From Alphaproteobacteria bacterium (GTDB taxonomy: Bacteria; Pseudomonadota; Alphaproteobacteria; Rhodospirillales; WMHbin7): 64,000 nt of DNA. The position numbers and the translations under genes are program-made. The number at the start of each line of letters is the position of its first letter. Positions within the stretch are counted from its first letter, which is position 1. The DNA is taken from the NCBI GenBank assembly GCA_015231795.1, contig JADGAX010000004.1:209200-273199 (forward strand), read 5' to 3'. Positions 48,829 to 56,909 of this stretch are shown here, piece by piece. The notes beneath the pieces are model-generated. The model saw only the letters and a program-made list of their open reading frames with translations, ran no database searches and was not told where the DNA came from.

Positions 48829-49656
48829 CTATTCCCCGGCGGGCCGGTGCGGCACCTTGTCGGGCGCCATTTCGGTCAGCAGCGTGCGGATGTATTTGAC
48901 GTCGCCTTCGATGATCGCCAAACGCATTTCATTCGACTCTTCGCTCATCTCGACGCCCTGTTCGGCCATCTTGGTGCGGGCATCCGCCTCCTTGGCCTGT
49001 TCCATGGCGTCAACGATGATGCCGAACAGCAGGTTCAAGGTGGTGAAGGTCGTAAAGACGATGAAGATGACGAAGAAGATCCACGCCCTGGGATGATGTT
49101 CCAGCACGTCGGATGCGATATCCGGCCAGCCTTCCAACGTCATCATCTTGAACAGCGTGAAGAAGGTCGTTCCCAAATCGCCGAAATGGGCGGGAACGGT
49201 CTTGCCGAAGAAGTTGGTGCCCATGATCGCCGCCACATAGTACATGACGAACAGAACGGCGGCCACCGAACCGCCGCCGGGAATGGCGGCGAACATGCCG
49301 TTGATCACGCGGCGCATGGAGGGAATCGCCGAGGCCAGACGCATCAGTCGCAGGACGCGCAAGGCTCGCAACACGGCAAGTTCGCCGGTCGCCGGCGCCA
49401 GGGCGATGCCAACCACGATCAAGTCGAACACGTTCCAGCCGTCCTTGAAGAAGGCCAAGCGCCTGACCAGCAGCTTCATGGCGATTTCGATGCAGAAGAT
49501 GACCAGACAGGCATTGTCCAGAACTTCCAGCAAATGGTGGGTCTCGGGCGTAAGTTCCATGGTCATCAAACCAAGGATGGCCGCGTTGGCCAGAATCACC
49601 CCGATGATGAACCACTGGAATGTCTTGTTGTCGACGATCTTTTCGATAAGACCCAT
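48829..49656 (-). CDS. Single-domain voltage-gated cation channel (BacNav/CavMr-like)
   Basis: A 275-residue six-helix channel subunit that should form tetramers. S1 to S3 are clear; S4 has gating arginines at 97, 100, 103 and 106 (LRALRVLRLMRLAS). The pore has the filter Thr173-Leu-Glu175-Gly176-Trp-Pro-Asp179. S6 is FVIFIVFTTFTTLNLLFGIIV, followed by a cytoplasmic helical tail. Known sodium channels carry TLESW; a Gly after the Glu and an Asp two past the Trp are features of the calcium-selective CavMr. GGAG six bases before ATG 49656 supports the start. Likely calcium-selective by inference. Confidence 0.9.
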   Translation of the reverse strand: MGLIEKIVDNKTFQWFIIGVILANAAILGLMTMELTPETHHLLEVLDNACLVIFCIEIAMKLLVRRLAFFKDGWNVFDLIVVGIALAPATGELAVLRALRVLRLMRLASAIPSMRRVINGMFAAIPGGGSVAAVLFVMYYVAAIMGTNFFGKTVPAHFGDLGTTFFTLFKMMTLEGWPDIASDVLEHHPRAWIFFVIFIVFTTFTTLNLLFGIIVDAMEQAKEADARTKMAEQGVEMSEESNEMRLAIIEGDVKYIRTLLTEMAPDKVPHRPAGE

Positions 49657-49766
49657 GTCAGGCTCCCCCAAACGATTTCATGTCATAGCTACGAATTTAT
49701 TGCCCTTGGCGCGCCAGGAAAGGCCCCCTTGCGAGGACCCTTCCTGTGCGCCAAAGCGCTAGCGGA

Positions 49767-50123
49767 TTAATTGTCGCAGTCGGAGACGACGATCCTGCAG
49801 CCCGAGCCGCATTCATCCAACGCTTTCTTCTTCGCCGCGGATTCGCTGCTGCCCCAACCGATGCCTGAATATTCCTTGGAAACGGCATAGGCACCGCAGG
49901 TGTCGTAGCGCACGGCAACCTTGCAGCTTTTATTGCCCGCCTTCTTGCATTCGCGCACGGCGTCGGCCCCGGCTTCCTCGCGGGTCGAACCAGAACCGAC
50001 GCCGAAGCCGACATCGCTGGCCCCGATCCCCGCTTCGTCGTCAACCGCGATGGCGCCAGCTGCCATGGCCATGCCGGAATGCAGAACCAGGGCTGTCGCC
50101 GCGGCCAGAATCAATTTTCTCAT
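49767..50123 (-). CDS. Secreted DUF4189-like protein
   Basis: A 118-residue exported protein with a signal peptide (LILAAATALVLHSGMAMA, cleaved before AGAIAVDD). The repeated layout GVGSGSTREEAGADAVRECK and GIGWGSSESAAKKKALDEC is that of DUF4189, which is found in secreted proteins of Proteobacteria. Six cysteines in the mature part suggest disulfides. AGGAGG about eight bases upstream fixes the start. Function unknown. It is upstream of the ion channel gene on the same strand, 110 bp away. Confidence 0.85.
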   Translation of the reverse strand: MRKLILAAATALVLHSGMAMAAGAIAVDDEAGIGASDVGFGVGSGSTREEAGADAVRECKKAGNKSCKVAVRYDTCGAYAVSKEYSGIGWGSSESAAKKKALDECGSGCRIVVSDCDN

Positions 50124-50570
50124 ACCCTCACCCTCCTGGATGTTTCATTAAGCAGCCCATGAATTCGTGTGAATTCAATCGAGTGGCTAGCTTATATTTT
50201 TGATAGTAAATTCAATATATGGATAATATGTCGATGGGATATTGACAGCCATCCACAGCTTGGCGTTTTCCCGAATCCTACCCAAAGATGTCATGTCCAT
50301 GTTTGCAATGGGTTGTTTTCTAAACAGGCCGCATCCATCCGAGGGTTCCCTCGCTGACAAGCGGACTGCGGGCATTTCATTAGCTAATCGATCGAAAACT
50401 TATGGCTTATTTTGCGTGAAGCCGTTGTTTTACCATTCCGGCAAATCAGGTAACTTCCTGGCATGCGGCTCCTTTCCAAAGAACAAGTAATTGCTTTAAC
50501 GAACAGGGGCGGCATGGCGCGGTTCAAACTTTTGCGGCTTCGCTTCGTCAGATTAGTTCATGGGTCTTGA
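50124..50570. other. 447-bp region without a convincing gene
   Basis: Noticeably AT-rich in its first 150 bases. It contains the divergent promoter region of the DUF4189 gene (minus) and the LuxR regulator gene (plus). I see no RNA gene, terminator or repeat that I can support. Confidence 0.6.
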
Positions 50571-51632
50571 ATGTCTTTCCTTGATCCTTTGCCGATGTCG
50601 ACACAGCAAGACCAGCCCCTTGCCCTGGATCGGCTGCATCAATTAAGCAACTGCCTTATTGACATCTATCAAGTCGATACGCGTTGCGACCGGTCAAAGT
50701 TCATCGACCTTATTTTTGACCGCTACGCCAAGCTGATTGCGCATGACGCCGCCCTTTGGAGCGGCACGCGGTACGGACCCAGCTTTCCCCACGACCCCGC
50801 CATCCACTACATGCATTTCTACAATCTGCCCAACGAGATTTCTGCTTTCTGGCAGTTGCCGGAAAATTATGAGGCGCGGGCGAAAATGATCGCCCATCAG
50901 CTGGCAAATCCTGGCAAAGGGAATATCGTGAATGCGCACACGCCAGGCTTTGAGCGAGTATTTCCCCAACTGTTCTCCAGCCACGGCATCCGTCATCTTC
51001 TTGCCATCTACCTGCTCGACCCAGCCACGAAACTATTCAGCATTATTTCCCTCTATCGCTTTAAGGACGTTCCCTATACGGAGTCCGAGCGCTGTCTTCA
51101 CGAGCTTGCCTCGCCCCACATCCAAGCGGTGTTGCGCTCGCAGGCACTGGCTTTTTTAGACCATTCTGTCGCCATGCAAGATCGGGGAAGCTCGATGGCC
51201 GTCGCCGATTCCGGCGGAGCGCTCCATCACACCCATCCCTTGTTTCTTGAAATCATCAAGGAGGAATGGCCGGACTGGCAGGGTCCCCAATTACCGGGGG
51301 CCATCGCGCCACGCAACTTATTGAATGCGACGCCTTGCCAATTTGTCGGAGTCAGAATCGTCATTCTGTCTCAACCCCAGGGAGAATTGTTTCTTCTTTC
51401 CGCAAGGCGCAAAGACCGCTTCGACGATCTGACACGCAGAGAAAAGCAAGTCGCAGGCCTGTTCGCGAGCGGACTTAGCTATAAGGAAGTCGCCCGTCAG
51501 TTGGAAATTTCCCCGATTACGGTGCGCAACACGCTGGCCAACATTTACAAGAAAGTCGGCGTTTCTGATAAAGGCGAACTGACGAATATCCTGGCGTCGC
51601 GCACCTTGCGAAGCGGGCCGGACAAGCCGTAA
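50571..51632 (+). CDS. LuxR-family transcriptional regulator
   Basis: A 353-residue regulator. The last 65 residues are a LuxR-type helix-turn-helix: DLTRREKQVAGLFASGLSYK, EVARQLEISPITVRNTLANI and YKKVGVSDKGELT. The first 280 residues are a GAF/PAS-like sensory region without a recognised ligand motif; no autoinducer-binding tryptophans are evident. The ATG at 50571 lacks a good ribosome site; ATG 50595 is possible. An inverted repeat follows 18 bp after its stop. No luxI-like gene is present, so it is not an obvious quorum regulator. Confidence 0.85.
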   Translation: MSFLDPLPMSTQQDQPLALDRLHQLSNCLIDIYQVDTRCDRSKFIDLIFDRYAKLIAHDAALWSGTRYGPSFPHDPAIHYMHFYNLPNEISAFWQLPENYEARAKMIAHQLANPGKGNIVNAHTPGFERVFPQLFSSHGIRHLLAIYLLDPATKLFSIISLYRFKDVPYTESERCLHELASPHIQAVLRSQALAFLDHSVAMQDRGSSMAVADSGGALHHTHPLFLEIIKEEWPDWQGPQLPGAIAPRNLLNATPCQFVGVRIVILSQPQGELFLLSARRKDRFDDLTRREKQVAGLFASGLSYKEVARQLEISPITVRNTLANIYKKVGVSDKGELTNILASRTLRSGPDKP

Positions 51633-51984
51633 CCGCCTAGAGCAGATTCACGTATAACTCCGCGTCGCAGAGTGACTCGGAGTTATACGAGCGTGCGCTA
51701 TCCAAATGTGCGGCTTTGATGCATTTGTACTATTTACAGCCCGCGCACTGAAATGAAACCCTTCCCTTAATTACGATGACGAAAAAGTACGGGGAGTGCG
51801 GAAATGTCACCGATCCTGCGAAGAAGGGGTTGAGCGGCGATTTCGCCGATCAGTATGCGCCCCCGTAGATCGACGCTAATTATCGCACGATCCGCCAAAA
51901 GGCTTATAACCCCTTCGCTTCTTGTGAATAAGAGCTTGAAGAACTATAATTTTTCCCCAAGAGGCTTGTTTGACGTGAAAAAGA
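51633..51984. other. 352-bp intergenic region with a palindrome and a doubtful 30-aa frame
   Basis: Contains the 51651-51689 inverted repeat and a short frame 51776-51868 (starting MTKKYGECGN) that has no clear ribosome site. The last 100 bases are AT-rich and should hold the promoter of the OmpR-type regulator. Nothing else can be supported. Confidence 0.45.
51651..51689. repeat. Inverted repeat after the LuxR regulator gene
   Basis: A 12-bp perfect stem CGTATAACTCCG (51651-51662) / CGGAGTTATACG (51678-51689) with a 15-base loop. No T-run follows, so it may be a dispersed palindrome and not an intrinsic terminator. Confidence 0.7.
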
Positions 51985-52734
51985 ATGTTTGAAAATAGCC
52001 AGCTGATATCGAGGGCGAGTAGAGAGGCTCGGCCCAGCCTTGTCGTGCTGGATGATGACCCGGTCACCAGATCGATGATCGGAAATTACTTTTCCGGCGA
52101 GGGGTTCGACGTTCAGGAAGCCGGAACCGCTTCGGAATGCCGCAAGATCCTGAAGCGCGGCCCGATTGATTTATTGTTCGTCGACATACGCCTTCCCGAC
52201 GCCAACGGCATTTCCTTTTCCCAGGAAGTGCGCGCCGCCAGTCAAGTCGGCATCATCTTCGTGACCCAGAACGACAATGAAATCGACCGCGTCGTCGGAT
52301 TGGAATCGGCTGGCGACGATTACGTGACCAAGCCGGTCAATTTGCGCGAATTGATGGCGCGCGCGCGCGCCTTGTTGCGCAGGCGAAAGCTGTACAGCGC
52401 GCCCGGCAAGCGGCCCACCATTCTGTCCTTCGGCCCCTATATTCTTGACCTGACGCGGCGCGAACTGGCCGTCAATTCCGGCGAGCAGATCGCCTTGACG
52501 CGCGGCGAGTTCGACCTGTTGGCGGCCCTGGTCGAAGCGGAAGGACGGCCCCTGTACCGCGATTTTCTGGCCGAAGTGGTCAGCACGCGCTCGGGCGAAG
52601 GCGATACGCGCACCGTCGATTCCCTGGTTTCCCGCCTAAGACGCAAGCTGAACCTGTTGAGTGGGTTAAGCACCGTCATCGTCACAGTGCCCGGCGTCGG
52701 CTACAGGTTCGCCGCCCCCGTCGTTTCGTCCTGA
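51985..52734 (+). CDS. OmpR/TorR-type response regulator
   Basis: A 249-residue regulator. The receiver has acidic VVLDDDPVTR, phospho-acceptor Asp in LLFVDIRLPDANG, Thr in IFVTQNDNE and Lys in YVTKPVNLREL. The DNA-binding part is a winged helix: LTRGEFDLLAALVEAEGRPL and TRTVDSLVSRLRRKLN, VPGVGYRF. It resembles TorR. The 3' end overlaps the convergent hybrid kinase gene by 34 bp, and that kinase has a C-terminal Hpt domain, so a phosphorelay between the two is likely. Confidence 0.92.
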   Translation: MFENSQLISRASREARPSLVVLDDDPVTRSMIGNYFSGEGFDVQEAGTASECRKILKRGPIDLLFVDIRLPDANGISFSQEVRAASQVGIIFVTQNDNEIDRVVGLESAGDDYVTKPVNLRELMARARALLRRRKLYSAPGKRPTILSFGPYILDLTRRELAVNSGEQIALTRGEFDLLAALVEAEGRPLYRDFLAEVVSTRSGEGDTRTVDSLVSRLRRKLNLLSGLSTVIVTVPGVGYRFAAPVVSS

Positions 52735-55700
52735 TCCGCGCCAAGGCTGCGCGAGGCGGCGCCCAGCGCCTCCAAGCCGGATCGGCGCGCCTTGCGAAGC
52801 ATGCCGACCAGCGTCTGAAGATGCGCTGTAGAAGCGCCTCGCGATTCTTCCTCGACCCGCCCAGCCTTGTCGGCCACATCCACCAAGCCAAGCGGGCCTG
52901 CCGCGCTACGCATTCTGTGCGCCTGGGCCTCGACGGTCTGATTGTCGCCCGCCAGGGCAGCCGCCTCCATGACATCAATCATGAGACGCGACGACCTTTG
53001 AAACAAGCGCGCCAGGCGAATCATTTCGCCAGCCCCCAACATCTCCAACTGCGCGCTAATAAATCCTTTGTCCAGGGCGTTGCCGCGCGGATAGATCGGC
53101 AGGTCAGGCAGCTCGATCTCGTCAAGGGCCTCTTTCAACTTCTCCATCTGCACGGGTTTCGATACGCCGCCATCCATGCCCGCTTCCTCGCATTGCCGCC
53201 AAATGTCTTTGGACAGATCGGCCGTCATCGCCAGAATCCGCAGCCTGCCATGGCGATCCTTCTCCCACTGCCGGATCCGGCGCGTCGCCTCCATGCCGTC
53301 CATGGCGGGCATGCGCAGATCCATCAGAATCGCATCGACGTCGGCGCCGGGCAGCGCCTTGATCGCATCCTTGGCGCTCTTGAAGCAAGTGGGGCTGTGG
53401 CCAAGGCGCAACAGCAATTGCCTGGCGACGCGCAGATTGATTTCGTCGTCATCCACCACGAAGACCCGCAAACTGGGCGTTGACGACTGAACTTCGCTAA
53501 CCTCGGCTTCAAGAATGGGCTTTGCCGCTTCAACTTGGATGTCGAGTAGGAATTTGCTTCCCGTCCCCACTTGGCTGTCTACGGTCAGCGTCCCCCCCAT
53601 TTGAGCGGCCATGCGCCTGGATATGGCCAGACCCAAACCAGCGCCGCCATATCTTCTTGTTATCGAATCGTCGGCCTGCACGAAATCGCCGAAGATCGCT
53701 TCGCTCATTTCTTCGCCAATGCCGATTCCCGTGTCGATGACGGCTGCTGACAGGCGCAAGTTATCGCCATCTCCCCGAACGCAAAGGTCCGCCGTAATGC
53801 TTCCCGCATCGGTGAACTTGACCGCGTTGCCCAATAGATTGATCAAGATACGCGTCAGCTTGATATGATCGCAGCGTATCCAAAGCGGTTGCTCCGGGCG
53901 CACCTTCAAGATCAGGTCAAGGCCCTTCGCCTGCGCCTGCGGGCGGATCAGCGCCAGCGTGTCGGCCGCCAGCCGATGCAGCTCGACGTCGCTCAAGGCA
54001 ATCTCGGGATCTTTGACGCTGCTGCGGCCATATTCCAAAATACTCTCGACCAGATAGCGCAAATTATTGCCAGCCTCTTTCGCCGTGCTCAGCAATTCGC
54101 GCGGCCCCTTCTCGAGCGAGCGTGGATCAAGCAGTTGCAGCATGCCTAGCAGGCCATTCAAGGGCGTGCGGATTTCGTGGCCGATGATCGCCAGAAAACG
54201 CGATTTCATTTGATCGGCGGATTCAGCCGTTTCCTTGGCCCGTTTGGCCTCCTCCTCTCCCGCCATCGCGCGACGCATGGCCGCCTCCGCCTCGCTCGTC
54301 TTGGCCGCCACCTGCAAGGTTAGCTCCCGTTCGCGGCGCAGATAATAGAGCTTGCGCCCGTGCCAAAGCCCAACCAAGGCGGCAAGACAGGCCAGCGCGA
54401 TCAACAGCCTGAACCACCAAGTTTGATGCCAGGCGGGCAGAACCAGAATATCGAGGCTTGCCGGTTCGGCGTTCATGCTGCCAGCGCTGTTGCTACCCTT
54501 GACCTCCAGGCGATATTTTCCCGGCGACAAATTGGCGTAGCGGATAAAGCGTTGGCGCGCCGGAATGCTGATCCAATCCCTGTCGCTGCCCACCAAGCGG
54601 TAGGCATAGCGGATCTTTTCAGGCGCCGTGAAATCGAGCGAGGCGAATTCCACCGAAAAGCCGCGATGTTCTGGATCGATGGCGATGGCGCCTGATGCCG
54701 CAACCGCCCTGCGGCCAACACGCACCTCGGTCAGCACCACGGGCGGCTTGAAATTCCATTCCGGAAGCGGACCGGGACGGATCACCACCATGCCGCCGAA
54801 GCCGCCCAGCGCCAAGGTTCCATCGCCAAGCCTTGTCGCCGATCCCGCCCAGAAGGTGCCGATCTGAGCACCTTGCGCCGCTTCGATGGTGCGAATTGAA
54901 AAGTCCTTGGGATCGATGACGGCCAAGCCGCCGCCGGTTCCCGCAAACATCAATCCATCGGCGCCCTCAATCACCGACAGAACCGTGTCATGAGGAAGCC
55001 CTTGCTCAACGCCCAAACGTTTGAACTTCGGCTCTCCCGGCTGCGTAGGATCGAATATGACGATGCCTTCGCCTGTGCCCAGCCAGAACCTACCTAAGCT
55101 GTCCGACCCAATGCTGGCAACGACGTCGCTGCGCAAGCCATCGGGGTTGCCTGGATCGGCGACGAAGCGGCGGAATTTGCCCTCCTTCTCGTCTTCCAGC
55201 AGGTTAAGCCCCCTTTGCGTCGCCACCCATATTCGGCCCAGCTTGTCCTGGCCCAACGCCATACCGCTTGCGTCGCTGATGCTGGTTGGATCGTCGCGCG
55301 ACGGGCGAAAGAATTTAGGCGGCGCATTCTCGGACGCGATTAGCGCCAGCCCTTCCGAACCCGTCACCCAAAGGCCCCGCTTGTCCAAAAGCAGGGCGCG
55401 CACATCCGTGTTCGCCAAGGGCATGTAGGGAGCGGTCTGTCCACTTGCCGGATCGACCCGATACAGGCCCGAGGGAAGACCGACCCACAGCTTGCCGTCG
55501 CCGCTGTCAAGAATGGTCTGGACGGTGCCGACCGGCAGGTCGCCGGGCTGGTTGCCGGTTGGAATGGATTTGAGCACATTCGAGACCGGATCGAGCAGGG
55601 CGATGCCGCCTCTTCTATGGCCAACCCACACGCGGCCCTTTTCCGATGCGGCAAGGCTTCTGACATCCGTTCCTTGAAACCCCCTCGGCGGGCTGGGAAC

Positions 55701-56741
55701 GATGGTCATGATCTGTCGGTTGACGGGAAGGCTGTAGCTGACGCCTGCCTGTGTGCTGGCCCAGACGATGCCCGAGCGGTCAACCAACAATCCGGTGACC
55801 GAATTGTCGCCAAGGCTGGCTGGCAGAGAGGGATTGTTCTGGAAGTGTCTGGTTTGGAAGGACGGCGTGCGAAGCTCGCGAATTCCGTTTCCGAATTCGC
55901 TGACCCACAGCACCCCCGGACCAACTTCAACGATGGCGGAAACCTGATGTCCGGTCAGCGGCAGGGTCGGCTCGAAATTCAACTGACCTTTTTCCACATC
56001 CACCGTGCCGACGGAGCCCTTCCCGGTTCCGAACCAAATTGTGTTGCGGCTGTCCTCGAACAAGGCCGTCAGTTTCCCGACCTTGGGGCGCGTCGGCATA
56101 GCCACGCGCTGGAACGGCTGATCGGCATCATCCTTTCGCATCAAGCCTTCGGCGCTTCCCACCCATACGCGGCCCTTGCTGTCGACGAGAAGGCTGGTCA
56201 CTTCGCCTTGCGGCATGCCCTCTGCCGCGCCTTGCGCTTTCCAATCCCCCGTCTTGGAATCCAGCTTGGCCAAGCCTCGCCTGCCCGCAATCCAAACGCC
56301 GCCCTTGTCGTCACTGGCCAGATCGAGCACCCGGCCAACGCCGCTGCCATTGTCGCGATAGGAAATGAATTTGCGGTTTGGCGCGTCGAACCTTGAGATG
56401 ATTCCGGATGCGCTGCTGATCCACAACCTTCCCTGCCGATCCGTGTGCAGATGGGTAACGATGTTTTCAGGCAGCGAGCCGTTGTCCTTTTCATCGTGTC
56501 TGAACACGGACAGGCGCAGCCCATCCCAACGCGCCAAGCCGCCAGGCGTCGCCACCCAGATATATCCGTCGCCGTCCTGCTCGATCGAGAAGGCCACCGG
56601 ATAGGGCAGTCCATTGGCGGAGTTCAAATGTTTGAAGGCGGGCGGAACGACCATATCCCAAGGCAACGCCTTGGCAAGGGCAGCTTGTCCGCAAAGGACA
56701 AGGCACATAACACAGTAAAGGAAGATACCTAGGCGACGCAC
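52701..56741 (-). CDS. Hybrid histidine kinase with beta-propeller sensor, receiver and Hpt
   Basis: About 1346 residues. Order: signal anchor (IFLYCVMCLVLCGQAALA), a periplasmic two-component-regulator propeller of about 14 repeats (GYIWVATPGGLARWDG, GRLWISSASGII, GRVWVGSAEGLM, and so on), a Y_Y_Y domain (AYRLVGSDRDWISIPARQRF), one membrane helix (WFRLLIALACLAALVGLW), HisKA (IGHEIRTPLNGLLGM), HATPase (LLGNAVKF, GTGLAIS-like GAGLGLAISRRM), receiver (ILMDLRMPAMDG) and Hpt (EAQAHRMRSAAGPLG). GTG at 56741 is chosen because GGAG lies six bases upstream; an ATG frame to 56837 adds a soluble leader. This is the inverted-membrane plan of Bacteroidetes-type HTCS sensors. Confidence 0.88.
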   Translation of the reverse strand: MRRLGIFLYCVMCLVLCGQAALAKALPWDMVVPPAFKHLNSANGLPYPVAFSIEQDGDGYIWVATPGGLARWDGLRLSVFRHDEKDNGSLPENIVTHLHTDRQGRLWISSASGIISRFDAPNRKFISYRDNGSGVGRVLDLASDDKGGVWIAGRRGLAKLDSKTGDWKAQGAAEGMPQGEVTSLLVDSKGRVWVGSAEGLMRKDDADQPFQRVAMPTRPKVGKLTALFEDSRNTIWFGTGKGSVGTVDVEKGQLNFEPTLPLTGHQVSAIVEVGPGVLWVSEFGNGIRELRTPSFQTRHFQNNPSLPASLGDNSVTGLLVDRSGIVWASTQAGVSYSLPVNRQIMTIVPSPPRGFQGTDVRSLAASEKGRVWVGHRRGGIALLDPVSNVLKSIPTGNQPGDLPVGTVQTILDSGDGKLWVGLPSGLYRVDPASGQTAPYMPLANTDVRALLLDKRGLWVTGSEGLALIASENAPPKFFRPSRDDPTSISDASGMALGQDKLGRIWVATQRGLNLLEDEKEGKFRRFVADPGNPDGLRSDVVASIGSDSLGRFWLGTGEGIVIFDPTQPGEPKFKRLGVEQGLPHDTVLSVIEGADGLMFAGTGGGLAVIDPKDFSIRTIEAAQGAQIGTFWAGSATRLGDGTLALGGFGGMVVIRPGPLPEWNFKPPVVLTEVRVGRRAVAASGAIAIDPEHRGFSVEFASLDFTAPEKIRYAYRLVGSDRDWISIPARQRFIRYANLSPGKYRLEVKGSNSAGSMNAEPASLDILVLPAWHQTWWFRLLIALACLAALVGLWHGRKLYYLRRERELTLQVAAKTSEAEAAMRRAMAGEEEAKRAKETAESADQMKSRFLAIIGHEIRTPLNGLLGMLQLLDPRSLEKGPRELLSTAKEAGNNLRYLVESILEYGRSSVKDPEIALSDVELHRLAADTLALIRPQAQAKGLDLILKVRPEQPLWIRCDHIKLTRILINLLGNAVKFTDAGSITADLCVRGDGDNLRLSAAVIDTGIGIGEEMSEAIFGDFVQADDSITRRYGGAGLGLAISRRMAAQMGGTLTVDSQVGTGSKFLLDIQVEAAKPILEAEVSEVQSSTPSLRVFVVDDDEINLRVARQLLLRLGHSPTCFKSAKDAIKALPGADVDAILMDLRMPAMDGMEATRRIRQWEKDRHGRLRILAMTADLSKDIWRQCEEAGMDGGVSKPVQMEKLKEALDEIELPDLPIYPRGNALDKGFISAQLEMLGAGEMIRLARLFQRSSRLMIDVMEAAALAGDNQTVEAQAHRMRSAAGPLGLVDVADKAGRVEEESRGASTAHLQTLVGMLRKARRSGLEALGAASRSLGADQDETTGAANL

Positions 56742-56909
56742 AACGAACTCCAATGTCAGGCAACTTTTTATGGTAATGTCTTCGTAAGCGCTGCGTCCAG
56801 GAAAAGGGTGCAAGATTGTAACCTTGTGGACCGCCATTCACAGGCCATGCATATGCTGTCAATATTTTATGCCTATTTAAACAATCTGCATCGTCTTTAG
56901 GAGCTGCGA

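Noticed and set aside
47507..48829. Calling the serine hydrolase a beta-lactamase resistance gene
   Set aside because: SxxK and YxN motifs are shared by esterases and D-aminopeptidases; no feature points to antibiotic hydrolysis.
51776..51868. A 30-residue small protein gene (starts MTKKYGECGN)
   Set aside because: No clear ribosome site, no similarity I know, and too short to judge from composition.
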